Shown here: piece by piece, positions 1-10,925 of the stretch
Position numbering within the stretch: position 1 is the first letter of the stretch
Layout: every line of letters starts with the position of its first letter
DNA from: Ceratodon purpureus
Taxonomy: Eukaryota; Streptophyta; Bryopsida; Pseudoditrichales; Ditrichaceae
Assembly (NCBI GenBank): GCA_014871385.1
Contig: CM026426.1
Location: 72,431,756-72,495,755, forward strand
Reading direction: 5' to 3'
DNA: 64,000 nt
Made by a program: the position numbers and the translations under genes
The notes under the pieces: generated by a model
What the model was told of the DNA's origin: nothing
Seen by the model: the letters and a program-made list of their open reading frames with translations, nothing else
The model's database searches: none

Positions 1-529
1 ATAAAACAGTTGAATCAAAATCACACGTCCAACCAAATATACCGGCAAAATCAAAATCATAGGTTAAGACGAAGTTTAGACCAAGAATCAATTCCGGTGT
101 TACAATTTAAACTCCCGGTTCATTCAAATTTAGAGAATCATTCACACGGACATAATCTTTGAATATAACAAATTCTTGGCATCAAACAATCTCTTTGAAT
201 GTAACAAAGTATGAGATACATTCACACATATTAGGTATATTTTGAGATCAATACATTGTTAAAGATTTTTGTTGATTTAGACAAATAAGCAAAGGAATGC
301 AATTCACAAATTGCAATAGTTCACTTTTGAATCATATGTTCAATCCTATCCATAGGTTTACCCAAATGTGCCAAAAATCCAACATCTCAAAATTGATCCA
401 AGAAGGATCACGGTCGTTGCTGTTCAGTGAAAACCGACTCAAAAAGTATATCCTCAACTTTGAAATCCAAACTATGTGCATAAACCTATCGTCAATACCA
501 TGGCCAGAGCAACGCTCCTTCAGCAGATG
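1..529. other. No gene seen
   Basis: AT-rich sequence downstream of the leftward pseudogene that follows. I see no reading frame, RNA gene or repeat worth reporting. It may hold the 3' flank of that pseudogene. Confidence 0.4.
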
Positions 530-2015
530 TCACTCAACATTTCGGCCCCCATAGTGATACGCAAACCTGAGACGCCTAACCAAATCCACAGTAAGTCCAA
601 CCACCTGTTCATGTTCAGCATTGAGCTTCCCATCCCATTGTTTGACCCACGCTGCATCAAGCTCGGTCTCGCAGCAGAGGCAATGGTAATGGCTGGACTC
701 GATCATCTCTGCCATGCATACATGGTGAAAGAGGCAACCAAAGGAACCAAGAATTGCTGCTCGAGCCACAAATCCTTTAGAACACACGGGGAACCACTCA
801 TTCAGTTGGCCCATCCCTCCATCAATCGGCGGTAGAGATTGTCGTGGAGCATAAGGAAAGACAACTCGCGGCCGCAAGATCATGTTCTCTTGTTTGGCCT
901 TTTTGAGAGCTGCTTCGGCTTCAGCACGCACGGCCATGGTCTTCTTGGGATCTACAATGGCCATGGACACTAGACCATTCTCCTGAGCATGACTTTGCAT
1001 GGCAAATCTTGCGGTCATCAAGTCCTCCTGCAACTTGGCCACCTTCGCAGAACTTGCCTTCACCACTTCAACTTGCGCCTTGTATTTGGAAGGTGTCCTA
1101 CTGAGAAAAAGTCTTATCTGCTCTAGCAAGGCCGTGTTATTCATGGATTCACCCTTTGCCACGCCCTCCTCTATGCACTTCTCCAACACCGCTAAGTCCC
1201 TCTCGTTCTGAAGTCCTCGAGTACCTCCGCCGCGGCATCTGCAGTTGCTGTGGCCCCAGTGAAAGCCCCCTGAGCTGCAGTCACCGACTCTAATAAACGA
1301 GGAGCCAACGGCTGTCCAGTGGCAAGATCCTTGATGTTGCCGCATAAGCCTTCAACTTGACACCGGAGAGCAACTGGACCAAGCTTGGAAGGATTCTTCG
1401 TCGCGGTTGCTATACGTTTGTAACGACGCCTTACGCTTCAGCCACCCAATTCACCTCCTAGCCATGCACAAACGTTGCAGTAGCGGCCTCCAAGGATAGC
1501 ATTGCAAAATACACATTATCCGGGCGATGTCCATAAACTTCATAACAATGCTGGGAAAAATACCGAGCTTGGATCTTGCTGGTGCAGTTGACAAGATCGT
1601 ACCAATTTTGAAGCATCTCCGGCCTCCAGATCTCCTTGATGTCACCCACCAACACTTGCGGATAAACCTTCCGAACATCATCTACCATAGCACCCCGATC
1701 GCACAAGCCCACTTGGTTGGTGAAGAACTCGTCCTTGTACACTACCTCGCGGCCCGCAAGAGTAGGAGCCACCGCAAGCATGGAAGACTGCAACGTCGCT
1801 GAATTACAGCCAAGATCAAACGTTGCATCCCACTCCGAGTTACCAACTTTGTAAGGAAGGTCGACTTCAGCCAAATCAGCTTCAGCTCGCGAGGTGTGTA
1901 TCTCCGATCCTTCCCCTTCATTGTTGTAATCAGACTGGACTGCATGACGCCTCCTAGCTCAAGCACTCCTTGGAGTGTTGCCGCACATGGACTTCCGCTT
2001 CCTCTCTTGCACCAT
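530..2015 (-). pseudogene. Pseudogene of the 'QVGLC' family (unknown function, coiled coil, RING-like C-terminus)
   Basis: Reading leftward, a basic start (MVQERKRKSMCG, about 2015) is followed by a domain at about 1874-1458 with the landmarks FFTNQVGLC, KVYP, IWRP, YEVYGHRPDN and ATF. The gene at 24.3-26.6 kb has the same landmarks in the same order (FFMSQVGLC, KAYP, VWRP, FKVYGNKPDN, ATF), so the two are paralogues. The next segment matches the paralogue at NPSKLGPVALRCQVEGLC, but in a different frame from its neighbours. Further on come a coiled-coil stretch (about 1190-950) and a Cys/His cluster (about 790-650; GCLFHHVC then CLCC) spaced like a degenerate RING finger. Several stops and frame changes separate the pieces, so this copy looks dead. 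No function is recognised; a ubiquitin-ligase-like role is only suggested by the Cys/His spacing. Confidence 0.6.
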
Positions 2016-3185
2016 GTTGATATTCTTTCCAACGTGCGAGTACAACAAAATAGAAGTATGAGGCAACTAGATAGAGCAAAGGAAATTCGCTCAACAAAAG
2101 ATCAAGAGTATTTCCATAGAAGAAACGGTTGGAAATCACCTCAGCTGCAGTCTTTTGCTGTGGCTGCATTCAAAGAGCTGGAGCAGGAGCTGTTTTTAGC
2201 TTCGTAAATGGAATGGTATGCATGGTTCTCCACCTTTGAGGAATCTAGATGGGAAAGTTAGGGTCTGAATTGATTAACCCTTGAAGACAAAGCGTGCTAA
2301 AGATAATAAAAGTGGACGTGTTAATGGAGAGGGATCCCACATGCCTACCTCGGTCTAGAATTTTGTGCTTGGAGATGGGACGTTTAGGTTTTAATGAGAT
2401 TGAATAATGGTGGTGGACTGATTGAGTGGGGAGAAAATGCATTCGAGGACCCGTACATTATAGTCATGTAGAAGATGATATTGGACATCTTCATGGAGTG
2501 GGATCAGAAATGCAGTTATGGAAGAATGTACACTCAGAGGAGGGGACGTTCTCCCCATGCATTGCCATTCACAATATAGTCTATGGAATTTGATGACATG
2601 TTGGAACGCACATGATCACTTCAAAAGAGACTGATTGGTAACAATGACAAGTAGGATCTCTAGTTTTGAATCAAGTAGGATCACCACAAGACTGCATATG
2701 TCATTCAGTTGAACTAAGTTGGTTATGCAAGTAACTCCCTTTTCCACGTAAATTTGTACTCGCTAACACGCAAATTTCAAATTTGCTCTACGCTAACACT
2801 AAATCAATAGAATAACCTGTACTTGATCTGAGTTTTCTTTCATTGTTTTAATTTGAAAATTTACATTAATTACATAATGAAACCATTGATTTTGATAAAT
2901 TTTTTGCTTCTGGATGATACAAGTACTTGGCCTTGTGAAAAATAGAAATGTCATATCTTACATTAACCAATTAATAGAAAAATAGAGCATCCAAAGTCAA
3001 AGTCTATTTTCACGGTTATAGTCTCAGGCATTTGGAGCTTGACTGGTTATTGGCTCCAAAAAATGTGTACCAAATTGTTCTATTAAAATTCACAACTCTT
3101 CCATAGCAACACCAATACCCCGAGAATTGCCTCTTTGTAAAAGAATCGTGAGAAGGTACATGGTGGAAACAAATTACAATATTAA

Positions 3186-3300
3186 ACCTATGACCATTGC
3201 TTTGAGCCCACTCAATCGTCAGAGGCTTACATGACCGGAGCCTTTAGCCCCATGTCCGCTACTCCTAGGCCTGTGACCGTTGCTTCAGCCCCATATCCAC
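3186..3300. repeat. Diverged tandem repeat, patch 1 (CATGACCGTTGCTTTGAGCC-like)
   Basis: Units of roughly 30 bases built on 'CCTATGACCATTGCTTTGAG' and 'CCTGTGACCGTTGCTTCAGC' repeat imperfectly. The same motif family reappears at 4.6-4.85 kb. Confidence 0.4.
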
Positions 3301-4625
3301 TATTTTCTGAACTTCTTTCCTAAGTTTTGTGCACCCAAATTTAAGAAAAGATTCATTAAGTTTTTTTTCCCATAAGTTAAAATTGAGATTTTATCTTCTT
3401 ACACCATTCTTGGTTGTGTTCTGCTCATTTTTCACATAAATGTTTTCATGCTTTACTCTCCTTTTCTGAGTTTTTCCCATCCATTTTTTTTGTTTTTTTA
3501 AATTTTCTTTATTAAAGTCAAATCGTGTACTTCAATTTTGTTACCCTTTAATCTTTGACTTTAGCTTTGATGATACAAACTCCTGATATAAAACATACAT
3601 GTATTGATCTTTTTTATTTATTTATTCCCTGCTTGCTTCAGAAGGAGATTAGTACATTTTAACCTTCCATGTTTACACAAGGGAGCCTCTATCAATGTAT
3701 CCAGTAAGATGCCTCATAAAGATAATCGCTGACTTTTCATCCATTCACTTGGTTTAGCAAAGGGTCGATTGGATGCGTCCAAATTCTGGTATTTGTTATC
3801 ACTTTAGCATAATCCTCCCAGAACTTTGCCTTGGTGATTTACAATTACAGTACGTTTAGAATTACCATTATTAAATTAAGTCAATGTTTTGTTTTCAATT
3901 TCTTCTCCGAGTTTTGCGTACACTCTTCAAAAAAGGGGTTATCTAAGAGTGGCTTCTTCAAGTTTTGTTTTATGGATTCTTTCATATTCAACCCTTAATT
4001 GAATCCTGCTCAATGTTCTTGGGAACTGTCTTTCAGCTTCACCTCATTTTTTTTTCTAAATAGTTTATTTAAAGGATAAAGTGAAAACCTCCATTGCATT
4101 AACCTTCTATCTTTTGCTGCTGCTTTGGTAAAATTATACTTCAAATATAATGAATTTGTGAATTATAGAGTCTTCTTCAATTATTCCCTTTTTGCTTCAC
4201 CAAGGAGGCTTTGGATGTTTTCCTTGAATCTCTACTGTGGAGATTCTTTTACACTTGACAAATGTAATTACTAAGATGTTATCTAGGGAATGGAGATTTT
4301 CCCGCATCCATTTAATTTCCATAAAGGTTCAGTTCACTGAGATAGAATTTGACATTAAAACTTTGTGCCTCCACTAATTTCCAAGAGTCGGAAGGTATGG
4401 TTTGAATAATCAAAAGTCGATTACTTTGGCTTAGTTTGAATCAAATCCTTCACATAGGAATGCTGAGAAGACTTCACAATGTATTCAAGTTTTGAAGATG
4501 ATAGTGGTTAATTAAATTAAAATATTTAAAAACTGCAATGAATTAATTAAAAAGGCACAGCAGTTATAATGAATAGGTGCCTTTGTGATAAACAACGGTC
4601 CCGTCATTTAAAGGGTGCGCCGACT

Positions 4626-4860
4626 AATTTTCATGCTTCGGTAACCCCATGACTGTGGCTTACAGCCCATGACCATTGGCTTTGAACCATTGACTGCTGC
4701 TTTTAGCCCATGACCGTTCCCTTGAGCCTATAGGAGCCATCTTTAGCCCCACTATTGTCACCGTCGGCCCCATTGTTGAGGCTAGAGGTCCTAAGACCGT
4801 CGCCCTCAGCCCCATGGCCGCAGCCTCCAGCCCCATGGACGTCACTTTTGGGCACGTGAC
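4626..4860. repeat. Diverged tandem repeat, patch 2
   Basis: About seven or more degenerate units of 25-35 bases share 'CCCATGACCGTT', 'AGCCCATGACCATTGGC' and similar words with the patch at 3.19-3.30 kb. The short leftward reading frame across it is a by-product of the repeat (repeating MG and GP motifs) and is not called as a gene. Confidence 0.5.
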
Positions 4861-5765
4861 GGTTTTTGGCCGCCCCATACTCGTCTCTCTGGGCCCAACA
4901 AGTGTCAATAACAATCGAACTCCGTTCATGCCTTAGATGGTATCATTTGGGATGAATGTGTTCGGTCTTTAAGACTTTGAAATAAAAATATATTTTCATC
5001 TCAACAGCCTAAGTTACATTTTGTTGAATCCTTCCATGTTTTATCAACGCGTACTTATTAAAATTTATCAAAATTATTTCTTGGTTACTTACCACATGCT
5101 GTTCTTTGTAATCTCCAATTCCCTTCTTCCTCATTATCCTAATACATACCATTCACATTTGCATAACTAATAACCATTTTAGTATGGAAAATCTGGAATT
5201 GGTTCATTTACTCCAGTCTAAGTTCAACGGACTTCACTAAATTTTGCAAACTAACCAAATCAGATTCCAAGCTGATTAGACTTTGATCTTAATCACAATA
5301 TGTAATAAGCATGGTTCAAAATATAGATCAAAGAAGTTAAAAAATAGTGAACTACCGTTTAGCTTCATCATCAAGCAACTTCAACATTTACAAGCACAAT
5401 AAAATGGTTTGAAGCAAGTGCACAATGTCTAGATACATAGAGCAGTAGGTTCTAACACTGGTTCATCTACTTCATGAACATGTGCTTCTGCCTACAATGT
5501 TACTACGAACGCCTCCTACCTGTGAGACAACGAAGAAAATTCAAAATGGACATTACATCCGGAGTATTAATTTTACAAAAATGGTGTCATGAAGGTATCA
5601 ATGAAAAAGAAAAGTCCGTCGTAATTGCTTATGGTAAGTAATCATCACAACCTCGGCCACCACTACTTCGAACTAAGTAACTATGAGCCTAGAACACCAT
5701 ATTCATTAAATTGGGACAAATGACATTCATGGAACTAAAATTCCTATTTTCTAGGAGGCCCCTTA

Positions 5766-7062
5766 CTATGAGCTAAATTGCTTAAAGAATAGGTTCTCGA
5801 CAGTGTCATCCTTCGTAGAATGGACTAGGGTATCTCGCAGATCTAACAATGAGAGACCAAGTCGCGGTGCATTGTCGTAGCGCCACTGCGCCCTAAGTTC
5901 TTTTTTGACAGCATTAAATAGCCTCGTCCAAATCCGTCCGGATGGAGCAACAAAATTACCCTTCACCTTTAGGAACTTCTGGAAAAACGGATAAACATTG
6001 GGCCATTTCTCCGTCAAATCCCGTGCCGTCTTAAACATCCCCTTCTTTTCTGCACGAAAACTACAAAATGCCTTGTCAAATCGGTCCAGAGGAACATTCA
6101 ACGTAGCGTTGGAGATACCATGCTTATCCTTCCACTCGTACCACTTATTCCGATTAATAGTCATATATGCATTACAAAGCACGAGAGTTGGTTTGATGTC
6201 GTGGAGTTCCCAGATGCAGATCCGCTTCCGCTCCTTCTTGGCCATCTAGTCGCCAAATGAGTAGTGATGTGGCAACATTGTGCCACGGGTTTTGTGTACC
6301 GATACCTTTGGGTTTCGGTACTTCCAATTCTTTGTCTGCATCAACAAGTGGGTGACCAAGGGCTTCGTCTCCTCCTTCGTCATGAAGCCCATCCCATGAA
6401 AGAAGCTGCGTTGGAGTTGAAACGCCTTTCCGCCTTTGAATCCCTTTTTCTGGTTGAACCCATTGCACGTTTCCGGATCTATTAACTCTTCCATGTTGTG
6501 CTTCCATTAGGAGAAATTTGGGGTCATGAAAAGGCCGTGTAAGCCTGCCCTTTCTAGGTGAACTCCCTACTTTGGGCACCTCTGCCGCTGGCAGCGGATG
6601 CTAGAGTTGCTGCCCGCACAGAACTGCGTGGCGCACTCACAACGAAGGTCCTCGGAATATTAGTTGAGACATGAATGCCTTGGCTCGGGCTTTCGTCCCA
6701 AGTGGGCAGGTTGTGTCAGCCCGACACTGTAGCTTGTGCCCTCCACACGCCTCGCTCGGAGGTCATTTGTTCGAGCCCCTGTGGCGGTTGCTGGCACCAC
6801 GGTGGCATAGCCGGTGCCATGTCAAAAAGTACGCGGGCAGCCCCTGTTTCTTTCTCTCACGTGCCGCTTACACGGCCTTTTTGTGACCCGATTTTTCTCC
6901 TAATGGTGATAAACTCCTTCCAAAGAGTGAAATGATCTTTGGGGGCCGTGATTATTACCATCTCGTTTTTTATATCAACCGGCCCCTTGACTTGCTTTCT
7001 ATCCTTGCTGGGGTCTATGTTTTGGAATCGCTTTGTAAGCAACTCCACAAGTTTCTGCCAAA
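5766..7062 (-). pseudogene. Unknown leftward gene, interrupted by a MITE-like insertion
   Basis: An exon begins after a plausible acceptor (TTGGCAG, about 7062) and reads KLVELLTKRFQN... until about 6908. There a 0.4-kb element with inverted ends is inserted. The frame resumes at about 6494 (MEELIDPETCNGF) and runs to 5766. One in-frame TAG lies at about 6248, between HHYSFGD and MAKKERKR, and the protein-like character is the same on both sides. The last 159 residues are rich in Lys, Arg and aromatic residues (KWYEWKDKHG, NVYPFFQKFLK). I do not recognise a family. It may form the 3' part of one transcription unit with the leftward pieces at 7.6-8.2 and 8.66-8.92 kb, which face the same way downstream of a TATA-containing region. 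The insertion plus the stop suggest it is no longer functional. Confidence 0.4.
6507..6907. mobile_element. MITE-like non-autonomous element, about 400 bp
   Basis: The two ends are inverted copies of each other. Both begin CATTAGGAGAAA and share GGGTCA, then GGCCGTGTAAGC, over roughly 42 bases (6507-6549 and 6866-6907). No coding frame lies inside. The interior contains GTTCGAGCCC (about 6770), which resembles a pol III B box, but I see no matching A box, so a SINE is less likely. Because the ends read through symmetrically, the target duplication is unclear; a TA target is possible. Confidence 0.55.
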
Positions 7063-7634
7063 TTCAAAATTGTCAGAATAGTCAAATTAAAACCAGTCAT
7101 TTTATCTTAAGGAAAACAACACAAATATCCAACTATATAGATATAAACTATTACATCATACAAATATACAACTATACAAACCCATAACCAATACAACTTA
7201 ATGACTATATTCATCCTTAAACCATACAACTATTAACCTATAGAAACCCTCAAACCAGAGAATTATACAACTACACGAATCTGCAAACCATACAACTATA
7301 CAATCCTTTAAATCATATGAGATAAAACAATTAGCTCACTAGTAAAGGGAGGATTTGCCTACAAAACCCTAGCCTTTACAACGGGGAAAGGTTGTATGTG
7401 AGCGGAGAGCGGGAACCGGTGAGCGTAAAATTGGAAATTTTAGGGCCAGTCCAAGGTTTAGTGTCGCCTAAGGCCGCGCATTTAAAGCTCATATTTTAAA
7501 ACATTTTTCAAGAGATGTCACCCTAGGTTTAGGGTATTGTGAATATATCTGCATCAAAAAGATGTCTCATGTGCAGATTACCTCTCTTTGTGATACAAAA
7601 ATTAGGGCTGATGTCATCATGACATCATGGTGAA
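7063..7634. other. Non-coding interval, probably intronic
   Basis: AT-rich sequence with many 'ACAACTATAC' and 'ACCATACAACTAT' words, a loose simple-sequence tract (about 7110-7320), lying between leftward coding pieces. No gene seen. Confidence 0.4.
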
Positions 7635-8162
7635 TCAATTGTACGGACATCTGATTTGAAATAGGAGCAAAATACCTTGCATGGTGTCTTGACCTTCCCA
7701 GGTGAAAGGCAATCTTGGAATTGGGAAGCATGTAGAATCTGGAGGAAGCTCTTTACTTGAAGGAAGCACACCTTCCACTCGGCCAATATAAAAGTTGGCA
7801 GTCAACACAAGAGCGAAAGTTTGCATGGTGTCTTGACCTTCCAATGTGAAAGGCAATCTTGGAATTGTGAAGCATGTAGAATTTGGAGGAAGCTCTTTAC
7901 TTACACGAAGAACACCTTCCACTCGGCCAATATAAAAGTTGGCAGCCAACACAAGAGTGGAAGTTTGGGCATCTCCTTCATCTCCATCGTCATCATCCTC
8001 TTCAGATTCATTGCTGTGATAATTTTGCTCGTGAGCGTTGAGGCAGAAGATGGACATGTATCGTAGGTCTCTACTGTACAATCCGTTCATTTTGGGGCAA
8101 TCGATAATCCAATATCCTTCCACATCTTTGAACCAGCTTGCATTGGTTTCCATTTCAACCAT
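7635..8162 (-). CDS. Unknown leftward exon with an internal 48-residue duplication
   Basis: Open for 175 codons. An acidic stretch (ESEEDDDDGDEGD) is followed by two copies of a unit starting LVLAANFYIGRVEGVL and LVLTANFYIGRVEGVL and ending in EGQDTMQ. At DNA level these are two tandem 144-bp copies at about 7677-7820 and 7821-7964. They are very similar, so the duplication is fairly recent. I do not recognise the family. The piece lies downstream of the 8.66-8.92 kb exon and is probably part of the same leftward gene, with an intron between 8.16 and 8.65 kb. It might instead be an isolated fragment. Confidence 0.4.
   Translation of the reverse strand: MVEMETNASWFKDVEGYWIIDCPKMNGLYSRDLRYMSIFCLNAHEQNYHSNESEEDDDDGDEGDAQTSTLVLAANFYIGRVEGVLRVSKELPPNSTCFTIPRLPFTLEGQDTMQTFALVLTANFYIGRVEGVLPSSKELPPDSTCFPIPRLPFTWEGQDTMQGILLLFQIRCPYN
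7677..7964. repeat. Tandem duplication, 2 x 144 bp
   Basis: Both copies start TTGCATGGTGTCTTGACCTTCC (7677 and 7821) and stay aligned through GCCAATATAAAAGTTGGCAG. The period is a multiple of three, so the coding frame is kept. Confidence 0.8.
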
Positions 8163-8655
8163 CGATGGGCCTTAAATGGTTTAGAATTTTTGCGCTTCGA
8201 TGGAGACATCCAATTCTTCAAATCCACAACAGATTCTCTCTTGTAGCCCTTGAATGCTAATCTCTCTCAAGTGTACTATAACTAACAAACTGAACGTGAC
8301 TAGATTGGCTTCGAGAGCAGGATCAGATGATCCATTGCCTAGCGCACTATCAAGTAATTAAGTAGCACACCTGCCAATCCACAAGCAATGCCACCAAAAT
8401 CAACACGAAAAGTAACTTCCAATTATGCTTGAAACCTGAAAACAAAATGTAGTGGACAGAACACATACTAAGCCATTAGCTAAGAAACATGCGGATCGAG
8501 AACAACGAAGACGCAAGCATTTCAACTTGTTCAATTGTGCTCCTCCATTAATCGATGATAAAACTTGTACATAATATTGGCCGACCAGCGCTAGCACAAT
8601 TAAGACAAATTAGCTCTTTAATTTCTAGCTACACTAGAAGCTAGGCCAAGCTAAT
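8163..8655. other. Non-coding interval, probably intron
   Basis: Lies between two leftward coding pieces. No other structure seen. Confidence 0.35.
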
Positions 8656-8922
8656 TCAAGAAGAACCCCAAATATGGATTAGCTCTGCGGAAGGCGGCTC
8701 CCAGGTGTACTTGCAGATGTCGACAAGTCGAGAAAACGCAACGCCTGCCTCATAGTTCCAAATTGCAGTGAGGTCCTTAGAATACAGAATATTCTCCCTC
8801 AGAATCAAAGGGTACTCCTCCACCTCAGCCTCAATCTCCAGAATGACTCCGATGAATCGCACGTCCCCAAAGAAGCTCTTCATCTCCACCTCCGTTTGCG
8901 GCCGCGCCATCTTCAAGTGCAA
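8656..8922 (-). CDS. First exon of the unknown leftward gene
   Basis: Reads leftward as 88 codons. The likely start is the internal methionine of MARPQTEVEMKSFF at about 8910, because the upstream sequence is a pure CT-rich leader on this strand. The leader (about 8935-9060) follows a TATA-containing GC-rich repeat at 9061-9126, the classic layout of TATA box, pyrimidine-rich leader and start codon. The protein contains FFGDVRFIGVILEIEAEVEE and KYTWEPPSAELIHIW. No family recognised. A second gene starts rightward at 9.84 kb, so the two share the region between them. Confidence 0.45.
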   Translation of the reverse strand: MHLKMARPQTEVEMKSFFGDVRFIGVILEIEAEVEEYPLILRENILYSKDLTAIWNYEAGVAFSRLVDICKYTWEPPSAELIHIWGSS

Positions 8923-9060
8923 AAAAACATAAAGAGAAGCAAAGAGGGAGAGGAATGAGACAAGGGAGAGGAGAGATTGGTGGAGAGAAGAAGGGAGAGC
9001 ACAGAAAGGAGAGAACGTGAGAAGAGAGGAAGGAGAGATTTTGAGACGAGAGGAAGGAGG

Positions 9061-9126
9061 GCGCCCTTATAAAGGGCGCCTTTATAAAGGGCGCCTTTAT
9101 AAAGGGCGCCTTTATAAAGGGCGCCC
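9061..9126. promoter_or_regulatory. Four to five tandem GGGCGCCTTTATAAA units (TATA-bearing promoter repeat, leftward)
   Basis: A perfect 15-bp unit carrying TTTATAAA is repeated without spacers. On the minus strand each unit offers a TATA box upstream of the CT-rich leader of the gene at 8.66-8.92 kb. Function as a leftward promoter is inferred from that spacing. Confidence 0.55.
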
Positions 9127-9179
9127 CTCTCACCCAGCGTTAGGTCAGAAAGGGGGGCGCCGCAAAGGCGCCCTATTTG

Positions 9180-9640
9180 GAAAGGGCCGGGTGGCCCCCA
9201 ACATCAAGGGGGTTGCCCATGAAACCCATCTAAGAGGGCTCTCGCTGCCGAGAGCCCTATGGCTGCAAGGGGCACCCGCTACCTAGAGCCCCTTCATAGG
9301 GGCTCTTTGTACCGAGGGCCCCAGGCGGCCATAGGGCTCTCGGTACGGAGAGTCCCTACTAGGGACCCTCGGTATAGGGAACCCCATATCTATGGGGCTC
9401 TCGGTATTGAGAGCCGTTAAAGCGAGGTCGCCGCCTTAAGGTGGCCTTTGCCCTCAATGGGTGGCCGCCGCCTAAGGGAGGCGGCGGCCTCCTCTCCTCC
9501 ATTGAGGGTTGGAAGGGTAGCGCCCTTCCAACCACGGGAGGAGGCTTCCTTCCTCATGATTGGGAAGGAGCGGCCTTCCCAACCCTAAGGAGGGAGGGCT
9601 TCTTTCAGGGTTGGGAGGGAGCCACCACTGAGCCCTAGAA
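9180..9640. repeat. GC-rich cluster of short inverted repeats between divergent genes
   Basis: Successive hairpin-forming pairs are visible: GGGCTCTCG/CGAGAGCCC (9236-9266), CTCTCGGTACGGAGAG (9340-9355), GGGCTCTCGGTATTGAGAGCC (9395-9415), GGTTGGAAGGG...CCCTTCCAACC (9507-9533) and TTGGGAAGG...CCTTCCCAA (9560-9582). The CTCTCGGTACCGAGAG-type core is shared with the cluster at 18.3-19.0 kb. The weak reading frames across it are by-products. Confidence 0.65.
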
Positions 9641-9670
9641 AGAGGAGGCGGCCGTGTGGGCTTGGTGGGG

Positions 9671-9720
9671 CCCATATAAGGGGTCCCACTCCCCCTCATA
9701 ACTCACACTTCTCTCCTCAC
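9671..9720 (+). promoter_or_regulatory. Rightward TATA box and CT-rich leader start
   Basis: CCATATAAGG at about 9672-9681 is followed by a long pyrimidine-rich stretch (9705-9838) and the start codon at 9844. This mirrors the leftward promoter at 9.06-9.13 kb. Confidence 0.5.
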
Positions 9721-9843
9721 TTCTCTCTCTCACTCTCTCCTCTCCATTTTGACTACTCTCTCCTCTGCTTCAATTCTTCTCTCTTCTCATTCTCTCTTCT
9801 CTTCCTCTCTCCTCTCTCTTCCCTCCCTTTTCTCTTTAGAAAG

Positions 9844-10350
9844 ATGGTTTGCAAGATGGCAAAGGTGGCTTCCAAGGGGTAGTGCTCGAAGACAATTGGC
9901 AAGAAGAGGGGAAGGGGAGAATGCACTTTCGGAGGGTCCATGGTGGAGGTGCCGAAGGTGGAGGTTCCGAAGGTGGAGGTGCCCAAGGTGGAGATGGAAA
10001 AAGTGGAGGTGCCGAAGGTGGAGGTGCCCAAGGTGGAGATGTTCAAGGAGGATAACATGGTGGAGGTGCCGAAGGAGGAGGGCGATTTTTTTGGAGGTCA
10101 ATGGTTGCCTGTGGGACGAAGGGGAGATACCCTCATTCTCACCATCGTTGAGTATGAGGGGGAGAGTGTCCACATGCAGATGGAAGATGCTGAAGACTAT
10201 GATTCCGATTCTCACCTCCATTGGTTGGGCTTCGAAGATCAGGAGGCGGGACAGGCTTATCGGCGGAAGTTGGAGGAAGATGCAACGGGTTTGGAGGAGA
10301 GGATTGCCCCGGGAAATAATGCTGATGAATTTGAGGATGATGTAGCCTAG
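9844..10350 (+). CDS. Unknown acidic protein with VEVPK repeats
   Basis: The first ATG after the CT-rich leader (9844) gives MVCKMAKVASKG, then an in-frame TAG (about 9880). The same frame continues to a methionine at 9940, which starts a 136-residue open frame. That frame begins with eight or so VEVPK/VEMEK pentapeptides encoded by a perfect 15-bp repeat. A probable folded part follows (GDFFGGQWLPVGRRGDTLILTIVEYEGESV, quoted here only to mark its ends at 10083 and 10170), then an acidic C-terminus ending DEFEDDVA. Translation may really begin at 9940, with the upstream methionine a short upstream frame, or the TAG may be a disabling change. Family not recognised. It forms a head-to-head pair with the leftward gene starting at about 8.91 kb. 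Confidence 0.45.
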
Positions 10351-10767
10351 ACATTTGCTAGATAGTAGCCTAGAAATTGGCTAGGAATGTGTGCTAATTT
10401 TGGGGTATCGTGTTGCTCAGTGGAGTGGCGCCTCTTTGGCAGGTTCTTCGCATTTGTGTAGAGGATTCTGTAAACACTGTACCATTTTGTAAGTACTATA
10501 AATGCGAGTTATAATGATAACCTTAATGTTGTTATGAGTTTTATCTTTAATCTCAATATCATTTTCATCCTCAATTATTTGGTTTTGATTTCCCTTTCTT
10601 CCTCTTTTGCCAATTCTTTATTTTGTCATTTGATTATTATTGTCACTCTTCTTTTATTTTTATTCTTGCTTTGGTACAATTGTTTGACCTTCTTCCCCCA
10701 CCTCCCATCCACTTCTCTTTTCTTCCACTTATTTATTTTTAAAAAAATAAAAAATGCCACTGTCTCG
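10351..10767. other. 3' flank of the VEVPK gene, no gene seen
   Basis: AT-rich, with long T- and TC-rich tracts. It likely contains the 3' UTR; AATGATAACC and similar words occur but no clear polyadenylation signal was picked out. Confidence 0.35.
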
Positions 10768-10925
10768 AGTCCCGCCGCGAGTCCCGAGTCCAGGCGCGGG
10801 GCGGGACAAAGAGTCCCGCTGCGAGTCCCAAGTCCCAGTGTGGGGCGGGACAGGGAGTCTCGCAGCGAGTAGGGACATAGAGTCCCACCGCGAGTCCGAG
10901 TCCCGGCGCGAGGCGGGACGAGGCG
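10768..10925. repeat. GC-rich tandem repeat (GAGTCCCGCCGCGAGTCCC-like)
   Basis: Three imperfect units of about 50 bases, each containing GAGTCCC(G/A)C(C/T)GCGAGTCC and a GGGGCGGGAC tail. They can pair with each other as well as with nearby copies. Lies just before the large minisatellite. Not coding. Confidence 0.6.

Larger units (their letters stand above)
2020..5765. other. AT-rich stretch without recognisable genes
   Basis: About 3.7 kb of AT-rich sequence with long T runs and no coding frame of note on either strand. The only internal structure I see is a diverged short repeat present in two patches, listed separately. It could be old decayed transposon DNA. Confidence 0.5.

Noticed and set aside
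6740-6800. tRNA-like B box (GTTCGAGCCC)
   Set aside because: No A box or cloverleaf found, and it lies inside an element with inverted ends, so neither a tRNA gene nor a SINE is supported.
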